NCBI GenBank assembly: GCA_900617975.1 | Contig: UZAE01013106.1 | Span: 1 to 26,501 of the forward strand | Direction: 5' to 3' | DNA length: 26,501 nt | Source of the DNA: Rodentolepis nana | Lineage: Eukaryota > Platyhelminthes > Cestoda > Cyclophyllidea > Hymenolepididae | Part shown: in pieces, positions 17,294 to 26,501 of the stretch | How positions within the stretch are numbered: position 1 is the first letter of the stretch | How the letters are laid out: each line of letters begins with the position of its first letter | Translations under genes and position numbers: made by a program | Notes under the pieces: model-generated | Databases searched by the model: none | Seen by the model: only the letters and a program-made list of their open reading frames with translations | Told to the model about the DNA's origin: nothing

Positions 17294-19243
17294 ATCACCA
17301 ATATCTTGAAACCAAGCGTCAGGACCTCAAAATTATTTTCTAGGAAATGCGTTCTGATTAGACTTGAGATGTATGTTAACTCTTGTTGATGAGCCACTAG
17401 ATTTAAATCATGATAGAAATCGTCCTATCATTTACTAGTTCCTACATTTATGATAAAAACTCAAGCTGATAACGAATTTGTTTTAATTTTTATTTAAATA
17501 GCCGTAATTATTATCGTTATCGTTACTCACGGTACAACTAAAACCGTTCCAAATTTTAATCATGCTGTGAGAAAGGGGGAGAGGTTTATAAGTATGCGAG
17601 TGAGTAGTTCTAGATAGTGCATGTCATTCTTGACCTTGACTCGATTGACACTTTGGCAAAATTGGAAAGATGCACATCTGATGTCCACATCTGCAATCCA
17701 CGTATACATATGTGAGAGAGAATGTTCCTTAATTCGAAGTTCCGATCTATTTTAGTGATGGATAATGGCACTCTGGCTTAATTAAATCGCTTTGCAACCA
17801 TGACATAACTTAGAGTAGCAGCAATTCATCTTTGTCAAGATTTACTTGCATATATCACTTCCATTACTGCTTTATTAGGATTTAAGACCTAAGCGTAATT
17901 TCAATTTTTGTGTGCTTAAAATTTAGTGTGGCGAACATTTTAATCGCAAAACTATCTTCACTATGTGACTCTAAACGCAGTTATTTATTAAGCTCTTTGA
18001 ACTTCAACTCCCTCTCTCTCTCCCTCGACTCAAGTCAATGTAACTGAATTCGTGTTCCCAGCACTGCCAACTCGCACTTCTCAAGGTCGATATTGCTGAA
18101 GCACTTTGAGTCTCCCTTGTTGTGCAAACCCATAGTCAGACAACAATTGAATTTCACACGTAATCGACGGGACTTTGTTATTAAAGGCAGCTTACGAATC
18201 GGTTATGCTTAGACATTCTCAAACTTATATATCTTGTGAGCACTCACAAACAGTTTAACTAGTTTCAGTTCAATTTGCCTAATAGTAATCAATAAATTTG
18301 AAATGCTTCAGGCATTTTCAAGAAGAAGAAGCACTGTCTAATGCAATTACAAAAGTTCTGTTGAAATTCCTTAATGCAATCTATTACATTGTCTTTGGCA
18401 TTTTACATAAAATTTTGCTTAATTAATTACACTTATCACCATTTATCCCTTATGTTAATTTATTTTGGAATGGATGTTAATTAACTTTCTTAATAACATG
18501 CTTGTAGAACAAATTTGCATAGCATAGTCACCAGATTTAATTTATATATATAGCCATTTCTAGTTGCGAAAGCAGGCAAATGCATATACATTAATCTAAC
18601 AGCAATGTTTGAACCATAGTAGGTGCGTAATATGAATACTCGTTAATCAGGCATTCATTTAGGCTCTGATCATATAAAAAGCACAATTAGGCGGGTTGGT
18701 AATTAATTCTAAGTGGTCCATTAGTGTTAAATATGCCTGCCTGCCTGCCTGCTCATAGTACCAGCTAATAGGTTTCTCCACGAGTCTCGATCACCCTTAT
18801 TAATGACTGTCTATGGAGGGCTCAGTGATGGATCATTTGAACCAACAAAACAATCAACATATATAGAGGTTAATTTTACCATTATTGCATCAACAACTTC
18901 ATGTTCTGTCCATGGCCTAGAAGTATTAAGTGCACATACTTCATTTGGCCAAGGTGCGTTTTTAAGTATGGATCTTCACAGGTCAGAGCAAGGGCAAACA
19001 ATTTTAAGCTTAAGTCATTGTGTCTCAAGAAACTTTCCCTTCATTACCACTTCCAGGTATCGACGCGCTTCCTCTAGATGGCCATGCCTTATTCTCCGCT
19101 TGCCAATGGCAGAGTAGTTGGTAAAATAGAGTTATGAATATAGTGCAAACCTTGTGAGAATATGCGTTTTAGTGGTAGTGCAATGCGAAATTTGATGCAG
19201 TTAGCTAAGCGCGTATTTTTTGCAAAAAATGTATTCCACTGTC
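17294..19243. other. AT-rich, no gene recognised
   Basis: Includes a short CT-rich stretch (about 18010-18026) and a (CCTG)n tetranucleotide at about 18736-18752. The plus-strand frame at 18803-19117 has no recognisable motif and I do not call it. Confidence 0.5.
18735..18752. repeat. (CCTG)n microsatellite
   Basis: About four consecutive CCTG units. Short and uninterrupted. Confidence 0.9.
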
Positions 19244-19401
19244 TCTCAATCATTTTATTCATTTATTTCAAATGGCAGGCGTTTCGATAGTTTTCATTGT
19301 CCCTTTTGCTGACTTCGGGCTTCAGAGAGAGGAGGACGAGGAACATCAAGGTGACAAAAGTCGAGAGGGTTGACAGAATAATAATTAACGGATGTTAAAG
19401 A

Positions 19402-19432
19402 GACAGATAGACAGACAGACAGACAGACACAA
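19402..19432. repeat. (ACAG)n microsatellite inside element copy 4
   Basis: The family body has one or two ACAG units at this position in most copies. Copy 4 has expanded it to a run broken by one ATAG, showing microsatellite growth from within the element. Confidence 0.85.
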
Positions 19433-19527
19433 AGACATAGAAAAGGTAAGGTGAGTACTGCGAAAGTGGTGAAATATGACAAACGGAGGGGTCATGGCAG
19501 TTTGAAGTCAGAAGTCAATTGTCGGTT

Positions 19528-19599
19528 AATAGACTTCTTGCCGTATGAGTATACGTTGCCCAGGGCGCACCATGTGGAGGTAAGTCTATCTCATACCCC
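19528..19599 (-). ncRNA. HDV-like self-cleaving ribozyme, copy 4
   Basis: P2 (GAUAGACUU/AAGUCUAUU), P3 (ACC/GGU), P4 (CGUAU/AUACG), GGGCAAC and J4/2 (GGCAAG) are all intact. P1 is GGGGUAU/GCGCCCU, with one A-C mismatch at pair 6. L3 reads UCCACA, losing the G of the usual UCCACG. Confidence 0.65.
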
Positions 19600-19612
19600 A
19601 TTTCTCAATCAT

Positions 19613-21033
19613 AATGCATTGGTAAATAAGTAAAGAGGACCCCAAATACTTTAGAGGAGGCCCTATTTTGCAGTTTTAATGGGCATTGCATTGCTTGCGT
19701 TGCAACTGTTGAAAGACAATGATAAACGTAAAGAAAAAAAACGAGACCAAAAATCAAGGTGACTAAATACCACAGTGACACTACCCTTTACCTAAAGTAT
19801 AGCGTGTGCTATACCTATAAGCAAAGCATGTGCTTTCTTCACTGATATCGTGAAATTGATTTGAAATCTAATCATCGTATGTGAAAAAAGGGAGGATTTA
19901 ACACCTCTCAACCACAAAGCCTTAATTACCTCAACCCATCAATGCTGGGAAGGCATTTGTTGCAAAAAGAATCGATTTCTTCCACAATCAAAACTTTCGA
20001 ATTCCCAAATGTAGATTTCTGCATCCCTATCTTTTTCTTAACAATTATATTAAAGGGTTATTTACATATAAATATACAAATTAAAATAAAAAACACCGTC
20101 ACTACAGTCACAGTCACTAATACGCAATTTCTAGAATTCAATTATGTTCCAAAAATGTTGTCTTTAATCGCCATCTCCTGTACTAATTGGCAGAAGTATA
20201 CCCGACTTCTAAAGATAACTTTATTGGAAAAGAGCAACAAAAATTTCCAGGTGACAATTCTCGCTCATGAATAAGCCCCAAAATTTGTCATTAATGGCGG
20301 TTGGGTGTCTGAAATCTGTTAAAACTCTGTCTGGTGTACAGATGCCAGAAAGCTAATTGCTTTTGTTTTAAATGAATTTCGTTGTCAACTTCAATACCAA
20401 AATATGCGTTCAGAATCTAACAAAATCACCTCCCCAGTCAAAACACACTTTGTCTTCTTAATCCATGAGTTCTCTAAAGGGAATAAACAAGATTCTGTTA
20501 AAAGTAGGAGTGGAAGCGGTACAACGTTCCATTCATTGGATGGTGAGTGAACGTTTGCCAACTATGAAGGTCATCATGCATTCGGACTGCATCATAATTT
20601 GTGAAAAAACACTTAATTCAAGCCTTGTCGTAATGTTGGCATGACTGATAGCGCGATAGATCTGCATTTCCATAATCACATTCACCTCTATCCGCAATTC
20701 AATCCCACCTTTGATTTGACAAGAAATGATATTGTACAAAACAAACCACTGCTTCGTATATTTTGACTTCTAAAACCCAATTATTGTATTCTTGAGCCGA
20801 AACCCCCCCCCCAGCTTAAAGTATAGTAGAGTGCAATTGTTTATTGGTGGACCATGTCGTCAACTATCGATTTGTTACTTTCCTTCGAGAGCCTGTGAAT
20901 AGCCAGTTTGCATTAATTTAGATGTTCTGCTCACATCTCCTTAGAAACCTCTACTAAAGCTCTGCTTACATCGAGCTACACATTTAATCATAGCAAGTTT
21001 TCAGTACCTTGTTAACAGAAGACAGGCAAATAT
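19613..21033. other. AT-rich, no gene recognised
   Basis: Contains a C-run at about 20803-20813. Frames on both strands are short and lack motifs or splice context. Confidence 0.5.
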
Positions 21034-21329
21034 ATTTATTTATTTATTTATTTCAAATGGCGGGCTTTATGACACTTATCATTTGCCCTATAGCTGACTT
21101 CGGGCTTCACAGAGGGAAGGAGAAACATCAAAATGAGTAAAAGTTGAGAGGGAGGACAGATGTTAAAGAGACAGACAGACACAAAGGCAGAGAAAAGGTA
21201 GAATAAGTATGGTGGAAGTGATCGAACAAGACATACAGTGGGGTGATGGTAGTTTGAAGTCAGAAGTCGACTGCCGGTTTATACGTTGCCCAGGATGCAC
21301 CACGTGGAGGTAAGTCTATCACACACCCC
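21034..21329 (-). mobile_element. Ribozyme-bearing SINE-like element, copy 5
   Basis: The tail is a clean (AAAT)n run on the minus strand (about 21034-21053), followed by the conserved 3' segment, the body and a 5' end at 21329. Compared with the other copies about 24 bases are deleted inside the ribozyme. The 5' flank is a CT/AT microsatellite, and no duplication was visible. Confidence 0.8.
21276..21329 (-). ncRNA. HDV-like ribozyme broken by deletion, copy 5
   Basis: P1 is preserved (GGGGUGU/GCAUCCU, all seven pairs including wobbles), as are P3, the L3 motif UCCACG and GGGCAAC. The right half of P4, J4/2 and the 3' strand of P2 are deleted. The catalytic cytosine is therefore missing and the unit cannot be active. 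Confidence 0.6.
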
Positions 21330-21330
21330 A

Positions 21331-21367
<37 letters not shown>

Positions 21368-21375
21368 GTATATAT
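21331..21375. repeat. (CT)n-(AT)n compound microsatellite
   Basis: A CT run of about nine units passes directly into an AT run, adjoining the 5' end of element copy 5. Slippage here would hide any target-site duplication. Confidence 0.9.
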
Positions 21376-22274
21376 CAATTAAAGACAATTTTTGAAAAAT
21401 CGTCCATCTTATTCCCCAGTGATCGCTTGACGTTGGAAGGTGACAGTAATAACTTTTCCATTCTCCTGTGATTGCGAACTAACTTGATCTCCTATTATTT
21501 TTCCAAATCCTGAAATTCTTAACTCCGCACGGATTATCAAGGCTGTTAGATCACACCTTCTAGGAACCTTTCATAGCCATTGGAAAAAAAGTCTCATCTT
21601 GAGTTTCTCCCCCATTATTTAGCCAAGAATATGCTTACCTTTGTAAACAAGACAAACAGCATTTTGCCCGCTAACGAGGCATGCATTTACTATTGCAAAC
21701 GATAGTGTTCAACAGGAATGGTGGCCAGTGGGGAGAGACTCGGTTTGGGAAGTGGGCCTTTGATCTCGACACGCGTCATTTCGGTGTGAGAGTTTACTTC
21801 CTACGTAGTGGCGGTAGCGCCCTAATTTTTGGCTAAAAGCCTATTCCAACTAGGGAGCCAGCGCGACAACTCCCGCCTATTTATTAGTATGTCGGGGCGG
21901 AGTTGCTTACAGACAGCCACAAAAATAAATAGTATTAGTAGTAGTAGTAGAAGTGGAAATATAGTGGTATCACTACCACTGCCTGGTTTCATTAGTTCAT
22001 CATCATCAGATGGTGTATATCAGCGCACCAATCTGAGAAAATTAGCTGAAATAGCACCAACTCCCTCTACACCTATGCACCTAGTTTATGTTCAAAAAGG
22101 CAATTACCCCACTATCCTTCAGACAGCCAAATGTCTCGGCTTCACACTGTCCCTCCTCTCAAGGTCCCTATGCGGGGGTTCAGTGTGATGAAGTGTTGCA
22201 CTTAAAATTTCACCAAATCTCTAAATTCCCACCACGGTTAATGTGTGATCGGGCATGTATGCTGAGAGGGAGGT

Positions 22275-22313
<39 letters not shown>

Positions 22314-23881
22314 NGGGGGGAGAGTTGTGGCTGGTTTATGAACGTTACTGTGGTGTGTTTTATCGTCACAAGAGGTGGGTGCCGCCTTTTTTAAATCCTC
22401 CAGACATACTGAAAGCAGCTGTCAAGGTGTAAAATGATTGAATTTGGTTAAAACCACACTACACCTCGAGTCCCCGGGGTTCGGGAGTAGCAATTCAAAA
22501 AGTAATAAATTTTGACATCATTATGGGTGTTTATGTCACAGAAGGAAATTTTGGGAGCACTCAGTGAGGAAATAATTATTTTAATAGGAGTCAAGGCGGT
22601 TTCAAAGTTTAAATTCCTCTTTGCATTAATAGATACTAACTTATTAGGTATATTTATTCAAATAGAAGGGGAGATTTTATTATCTCTAAGTAAAGTATTC
22701 TCCAAATATAAAACCCGCATTTCAATTATTTTAAATTCGGAGTGCTTTTGCCAGCTTATTAGTTATGATCTTAGTTAAAAGTTACAAAAATGTAGAGCTG
22801 AATTGGGTTTGGAGTACTGACAACTATTCGACAGCGTTTGACTTGAAATTTTCCCCACGAATACTTGGAAGCTTTTTGAAAAGGAAAGTGGCCATAAAGC
22901 CACTCTGCCAATCTGCCGTCTGCTGCCAGATGTGCTCTTTCCTAAAATTCTTTCGAAGCAATGACTGTTCAACGAGGTGAAAAGAGTGCATTTTAATGAC
23001 TACGAACTTCAGAAGTAAAAGCAACAAGTCAAAGCTGGAAAAACGCATCGAAATGTGGAAAAAGGGCATTATATCGCATCGACTAGCTCCCTTTCTCTTT
23101 CTCCATCTCCTCTCTCTCTCTCTCCAATGTACTAGAATTTGTGAGCCTCGCATTCATTTGACCAATTTGTATTCCCGTTACGATCTTTAAATAAATGCAC
23201 TTACAACCAGTGTATTTGCCATAGGAGTGCAGAACTATTACGCGCTAATAAACGCAGTATTTCCCTAGCTTTTAGATGATCCACGTGTTCTTTTTAGGTC
23301 TTCAGTAAATTACTTACTATGACCTGCCAGAACTTTGGCCATCAGACATTTCAAGGTTGCAGTTTAAAGTATTGATAAATCAATGTTTCATACGGCAACC
23401 TGGGAGTTGAGTCCTGGATACTATTATTACCAGAACCTGTAATAGCGCGCTTAAACATATCAGATTCAAGAATTTCGATGAAATTAGAGAACTGTTAAGG
23501 ACCTCAATTTTCCACTCCTCCCTGATACCCTCTGACTTGAACCCCTTTCACGGACTATTCCATTAGTTTTGATTATTTTAATGCGTATAGTTGTAACTTT
23601 TAGCTTTTTGCGAAAGAAACTTTAAGTAAATTTAGCACGAATGGTTTGTTTGAAATTAAAAATTTAATTGTTTTTCTATAGCAACATTTTGTTGAAAAGT
23701 CTATGAATCTTAGATACTTTTTTACTTAAGTTGTCCGAGATCAAAGACGTTCCGTATGAAAAGAGAAACTTAAATTACTATTATATTTTCTCTTTAAAAG
23801 CAGTAAATGGAGAATATTTTATGACTCCAAACAACTTTTAAATAATCCTTTCAATTTTATACAAGACAGGGATCACATTTA
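21376..23881. other. Region without recognised genes; locally GC-richer
   Basis: About 21700-22250 is visibly richer in G+C than its surroundings and has a short (TAG)n run near 21930. Overlapping open frames here (21829-22188 and 22088-22432) contain no motif I know, and one crosses a G-homopolymer. This may be an unrecognised repeat. The rest is AT-rich. Confidence 0.45.
22274..22320. repeat. G homopolymer with one ambiguous base
   Basis: More than 40 Gs with an 'n' at 22314. This is probably a sequencing or gap-closure problem at a real G tract; true length is unknown. Confidence 0.9.
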
Positions 23882-23893
23882 TCTTGGTTAACC

Positions 23894-23965
23894 TGGGTGT
23901 ACGATAGACTTACCTCCACGTGGTGCACTCTGGGCAGCGTATACTCATACGGCAAAAAGTCTATT
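23894..23965 (+). ncRNA. HDV-like self-cleaving ribozyme, copy 6
   Basis: Segments in order are: P1 5' strand 23894-23900, P2 5' strand from about 23903, P3 ACC at 23912-23914, L3 UCCACGU at 23915-23921, P3 GGU at 23922-23924, P1 3' strand GCACUCU at 23925-23931, joint GGGCAGC at 23932-23938, P4 hairpin 23938-23951, J4/2 GGCAAA at 23951-23956, and P2 3' strand 23957-23965. The first base is U rather than G, and the joint has one A-to-G change. The fold lies directly against the target-site duplication, as expected for a ribozyme defining the 5' end of a retroelement. Confidence 0.8.
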
Positions 23966-24118
23966 AACCAACAGTTGACTTCTCACTTCAAGCAACCATC
24001 ACCTCACTGTTTGTCACATTCGACTACTTCTACGGTACTCACCTCGCCTTTTATCTACCTTCGTCTGTCTCTTACATCTTTGGAACACTCTTCTGTCTTC
24101 CCCCTTTCGACTTTTTTC

Positions 24119-24334
24119 ACTTTGATGTTCCTTCAACTCTGTAAAGCCTGAAGTCAACTAAAGGGCTAATGATAACCATCAAGACGCCTCCTGATAACTA
24201 TCAAAACGCCTGTCATTTCTGCTTCTTTGATGAACCTTCCCTCTGTAAAGCCCGAACTATGCTACTTTGATGTTCCTTCAACTCTGTAAAGCCTGAAGTC
24301 AACTAAAGGGCTAATGATAACCATCAAGACGCCT
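24119..24334 (+). repeat. Direct repeat of the element 3' domain (71 bp x2 plus a degenerate unit)
   Basis: 24119-24189 and 24264-24334 are identical by eye. The 74 bp between them hold another, diverged copy of the same 3' domain, including a second TGATAACTATCA hairpin. This is consistent with template slippage during reverse transcription or nested insertion. Confidence 0.85.
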
Positions 24335-24377
24335 GCCATTTTATGTAAATAAATAAATAAATAATTCTTGGTTAACC

Positions 24378-26411
24378 ATTTAGTAATGCAACTTCAACAA
24401 CAAGACCGAATACTTTGGTGTTGTAAATCATTATAAGAAGCTTTTACTTAGTGAATTTTACTCTCTCGACTATTGGTATGTAATTTAGTTTTTGCAATTT
24501 ACTATGCTTCCAGTGAATTTTCAACCCCCCCCCCCCTCCCCGCTCTTTTATTTTAAAGTTCCCGCTGTAATAAACGTCTAATCGCCAAAGTTACCAGCAT
24601 CGAAAATAACCCCATTTGCATTCTGCTAAGTTGTGTTCACAGTTTATTAAACTACGCAAAGGTATGCAGCAAATTTCACGTAGTGAACTTTTACGTGTGT
24701 ATAACCAAAATCCAATCCGTGACCTTAGATATTGGTCTAATTAACTTGTTTGCCCCACGTTTAAGTGAGAGACTGTGGCAACACTTGAACTCACCTCGTA
24801 AAGTCTCTTAATCAGGTTTAGGGTCCTAGTTTAGACCTCTTATAAACTCCTAATTATTTGCAAAGACGAATGGCATAAATTCCATGGCAAGGGAACGAAG
24901 AAAAAATACGAGAAAGGCAGCAAATAAACAAGAATTGAGTGCCTAAACAGATTACCTTCAAGTACGTTGGTAGGATACTTATTCCACTATTTCATACTGT
25001 TAAACCATACACAGAAGTGTGTCTATCTCAGAATAGTCTATTTCTCATTGTAAGAATTTATTGAAATATCATGTTGAGGTTTGAAAAGCTCTTTCCTTCA
25101 AGATGCTTGAGAAGTAGGTTCCCCTTAGCACAGGAGTCGCTTGTCAACAAAAAAAGAACCAAACTGTATTATATGAGAGCTGAACAATGTTCTTTGTTAT
25201 TACACGCAACTCTAAGTTAATAAAAAGTAATATAATTTCAGTATCGTTGTCCTTCAGTTACCTTCGAAGTTAAGAGAGCTCTCTTAAATGTCCCAAATTA
25301 CGATTGCCTTAATGACAATGACAGTTCAAATTCTGAAAAAACCATGAGCAAATTGTTCCCCACTTAGAACCAATCGGTAAATATGGGCAAACCATTATTC
25401 CTATAAGTAACTTCGTACTTCATTCACTTCTTTATCCCCCAGGCGCCCAAATGACGATTTCAACACATGCTGTCCCATTTAAAATTGAAGTTTTCGAAGA
25501 GGTAGACAGAGACAACTTATGAAAACAACATCCACTTCCACTCGAGCCACAATGTCTTCCCTCGACACTCGTATTTACTTTTCATTATCAACCCTGTCTC
25601 GTCTAAGGACTCTAATCTCCCCTCTGTAGAGAGAATAATGTAAACTGTGGGGAGCATATGAGGGACCGGGGTTTTTATAAGAGCCCATCAACCCGAATTT
25701 GGTGGGATTATTGGCCGATAGGTCTGAAAAAAATGGCCGCAATTATGTTAGACGCAGAGCTTCACGTGTCATTTCAAATGAGGTCATTAATCATCTTGCT
25801 CGAAACAACAGATGGTGCGAAGGGACATTCATTCCGTAACATTGGTATTGTCGTTGAAGGGTTTATCGAGAGAACTGCAAATTTTGCATTCATCTTAAAT
25901 AGCGTATCGGGAGAAATCAATGTCAATTATATTATTTTTTGAGTTGCGAATTGGGTATATAAGACAATGGTGGAAAATTCTCTTAAACATTGTAGTCCAG
26001 TTTAGAGGCAGTAATCCCATTTCCGTATCAATTAGCAGAAAGATGACACACAATGGAGTAACAAGATGGACACTATTCGAACAGATGGCAAATGTCCACT
26101 TTCAAAATAACGGAATTATTAGAACTGTAAACATGGGTAATTGGGAAAACATACTCACTGCAAATCTGTTAGCCATACCCAGGTTATCATTTCACTCTTA
26201 ACTTAGATATACAATTTAACGCGCACATTTTACAGTATCGTTGAATACACCCTTCCATATCAGCTGAAGCTGAAATGCTTCCATCATACTTTCATGATGG
26301 TAGCAATTAATGCTACTCTCCCTCTCCTTCCCTTTCCAGTCAGGTTACAATTGGCTCTAAGTTGATAAGCTTCACACGAGACTCAGTAGAGTTTGTGGAG
26401 GGGGTTTGGCC
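24378..26411. other. No gene recognised; two unassigned open frames
   Basis: Plus-strand frames at 25658-25942 and 25920-26201 overlap and follow each other. The composition is passably protein-like (for example WTLFEQMANVHFQNNGIIRT), but no family or splice context is visible. A perfect 7-bp hairpin CCATCAT/ATGATGG lies at 26281-26300. Confidence 0.4.
24524..24536. repeat. C-run
   Basis: Over ten Cs followed by TCCCC. Confidence 0.85.
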
Positions 26412-26468
26412 TGTGTGTGTGTGTGTGTGTGTGAGTGTGTGTGTGTGTGAGTGTGTGTGTGTGTGTGT

Positions 26469-26501
<33 letters not shown>
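26412..26501. repeat. (GT)n microsatellite ending in a G-run at the window edge
   Basis: GT units broken by three GAG interruptions, then a G-run up to the last base. The G-run at a sequence edge resembles the other two G tracts with ambiguous bases. Confidence 0.9.

Larger units (their letters stand above)
19254..19602 (-). mobile_element. Ribozyme-bearing SINE-like element, copy 4
   Basis: A 10-bp direct repeat TCTCAATCAT flanks the copy (19244-19253 and 19603-19612). Three bases (AAT) lie between the duplication and the GGGG that opens the ribozyme, which may be untemplated additions. The body contains an expanded (ACAG)n tract at about 19402-19432. The tail is AAATAAATGAATAA on the minus strand. 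Confidence 0.9.
23894..24365 (+). mobile_element. Ribozyme-bearing SINE-like element, copy 6, with repeated 3' end
   Basis: A 12-bp direct repeat TCTTGGTTAACC flanks the copy (23882-23893 and 24366-24377). It ends in (AAAT)n at about 24346-24365. Its 3' part is repeated: a 71-bp perfect direct repeat at 24119-24189 and 24264-24334, with a degenerate third version between them. It is the only plus-strand copy. Confidence 0.92.

Noticed and set aside
17294..19243. Frame at 18803-19117 as a gene.
   Set aside because: No recognisable domain, no splice context, and ordinary composition for chance frames at this length.
23894..24000. A tRNA-derived SINE head with A and B boxes.
   Set aside because: No GGTTCGANTCC-like B box or A box could be found near the 5' end. 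The ribozyme fold explains this segment instead.
23897..24151. Open frame beginning MYDRLTSTWCTLGSVYSYGK, with a related frame at the end of 16419-16901 and at 313-495.
   Set aside because: The shared peptide is a translation of the element's ribozyme region. Copies differ by stem-compatible changes and indels rather than by silent codon changes, so it is not a protein.
24180..24220. A hammerhead ribozyme in the 3' domain of the element, suggested by CTGATAAC.
   Set aside because: The hammerhead core needs CUGANGA plus GAAA in the right arrangement, and these are absent.

Overview
This window looks like AT-rich nuclear DNA from an invertebrate animal. A flatworm, perhaps a tapeworm, is my best guess. 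The reasons are split genes with many 73-90 bp introns beside a few introns over 1 kb, abundant simple repeats, and a splice acceptor directly abutting a start codon. None of these is diagnostic. There are no operons, ribosome binding sites or CRISPR arrays.

Layout. The left half (1600-13592, minus strand) holds one gene that I could assemble from start codon to stop codon: a BCR/ABR-family Rho regulator of 23 exons. The joined frame is 2874 nt, or 957 residues plus stop. Domain order is an N-terminal low-complexity segment, DH (RhoGEF), PH with a charged helical insert, C2, then RhoGAP. All splice phases agree if exon 5 uses a weak GT donor. A polyadenylation signal lies about 50 nt past the stop. 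The right half (13593-26501) has no gene I can identify. It is AT-rich intergenic or deep-intronic sequence with microsatellites, G/C homopolymers and some unassigned coding-like fragments near 16.5-17.3 kb.

The most interesting component is a dispersed short retroelement present in six copies (183-421, 2048-2331, about 16205-16526, 19254-19602, about 21034-21329 on the minus strand; 23894-24365 on the plus strand). Three copies have target-site duplications of 10-12 bp that I could read directly, and several end in an (AAAT)n-type tail. Starting at or within a few bases of the 5' boundary, every copy carries or derives from a roughly 72-nt sequence that folds as a hepatitis-delta-virus-like (HDV-like) self-cleaving ribozyme. 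It shows the nested double pseudoknot P1, P2, P3, P1.1 and P4. The L3 motif UCCACG, the GGGCAAC joint after P1 and the J4/2 motif GGCAAA sit where this family keeps its conserved core. Copies differ by pairing-compatible changes in P1 and P4. HDV-like ribozymes are known at the 5' ends of some non-LTR retrotransposons, where they release the element's exact 5' end. This element appears to be a short, non-autonomous (SINE-like) carrier of one.

One copy lies in the sense direction in the last intron of the BCR/ABR gene, with several core positions mutated. A small unmerged-contig artefact around an 'n' at 4821 sits just inside an intron of the same gene.
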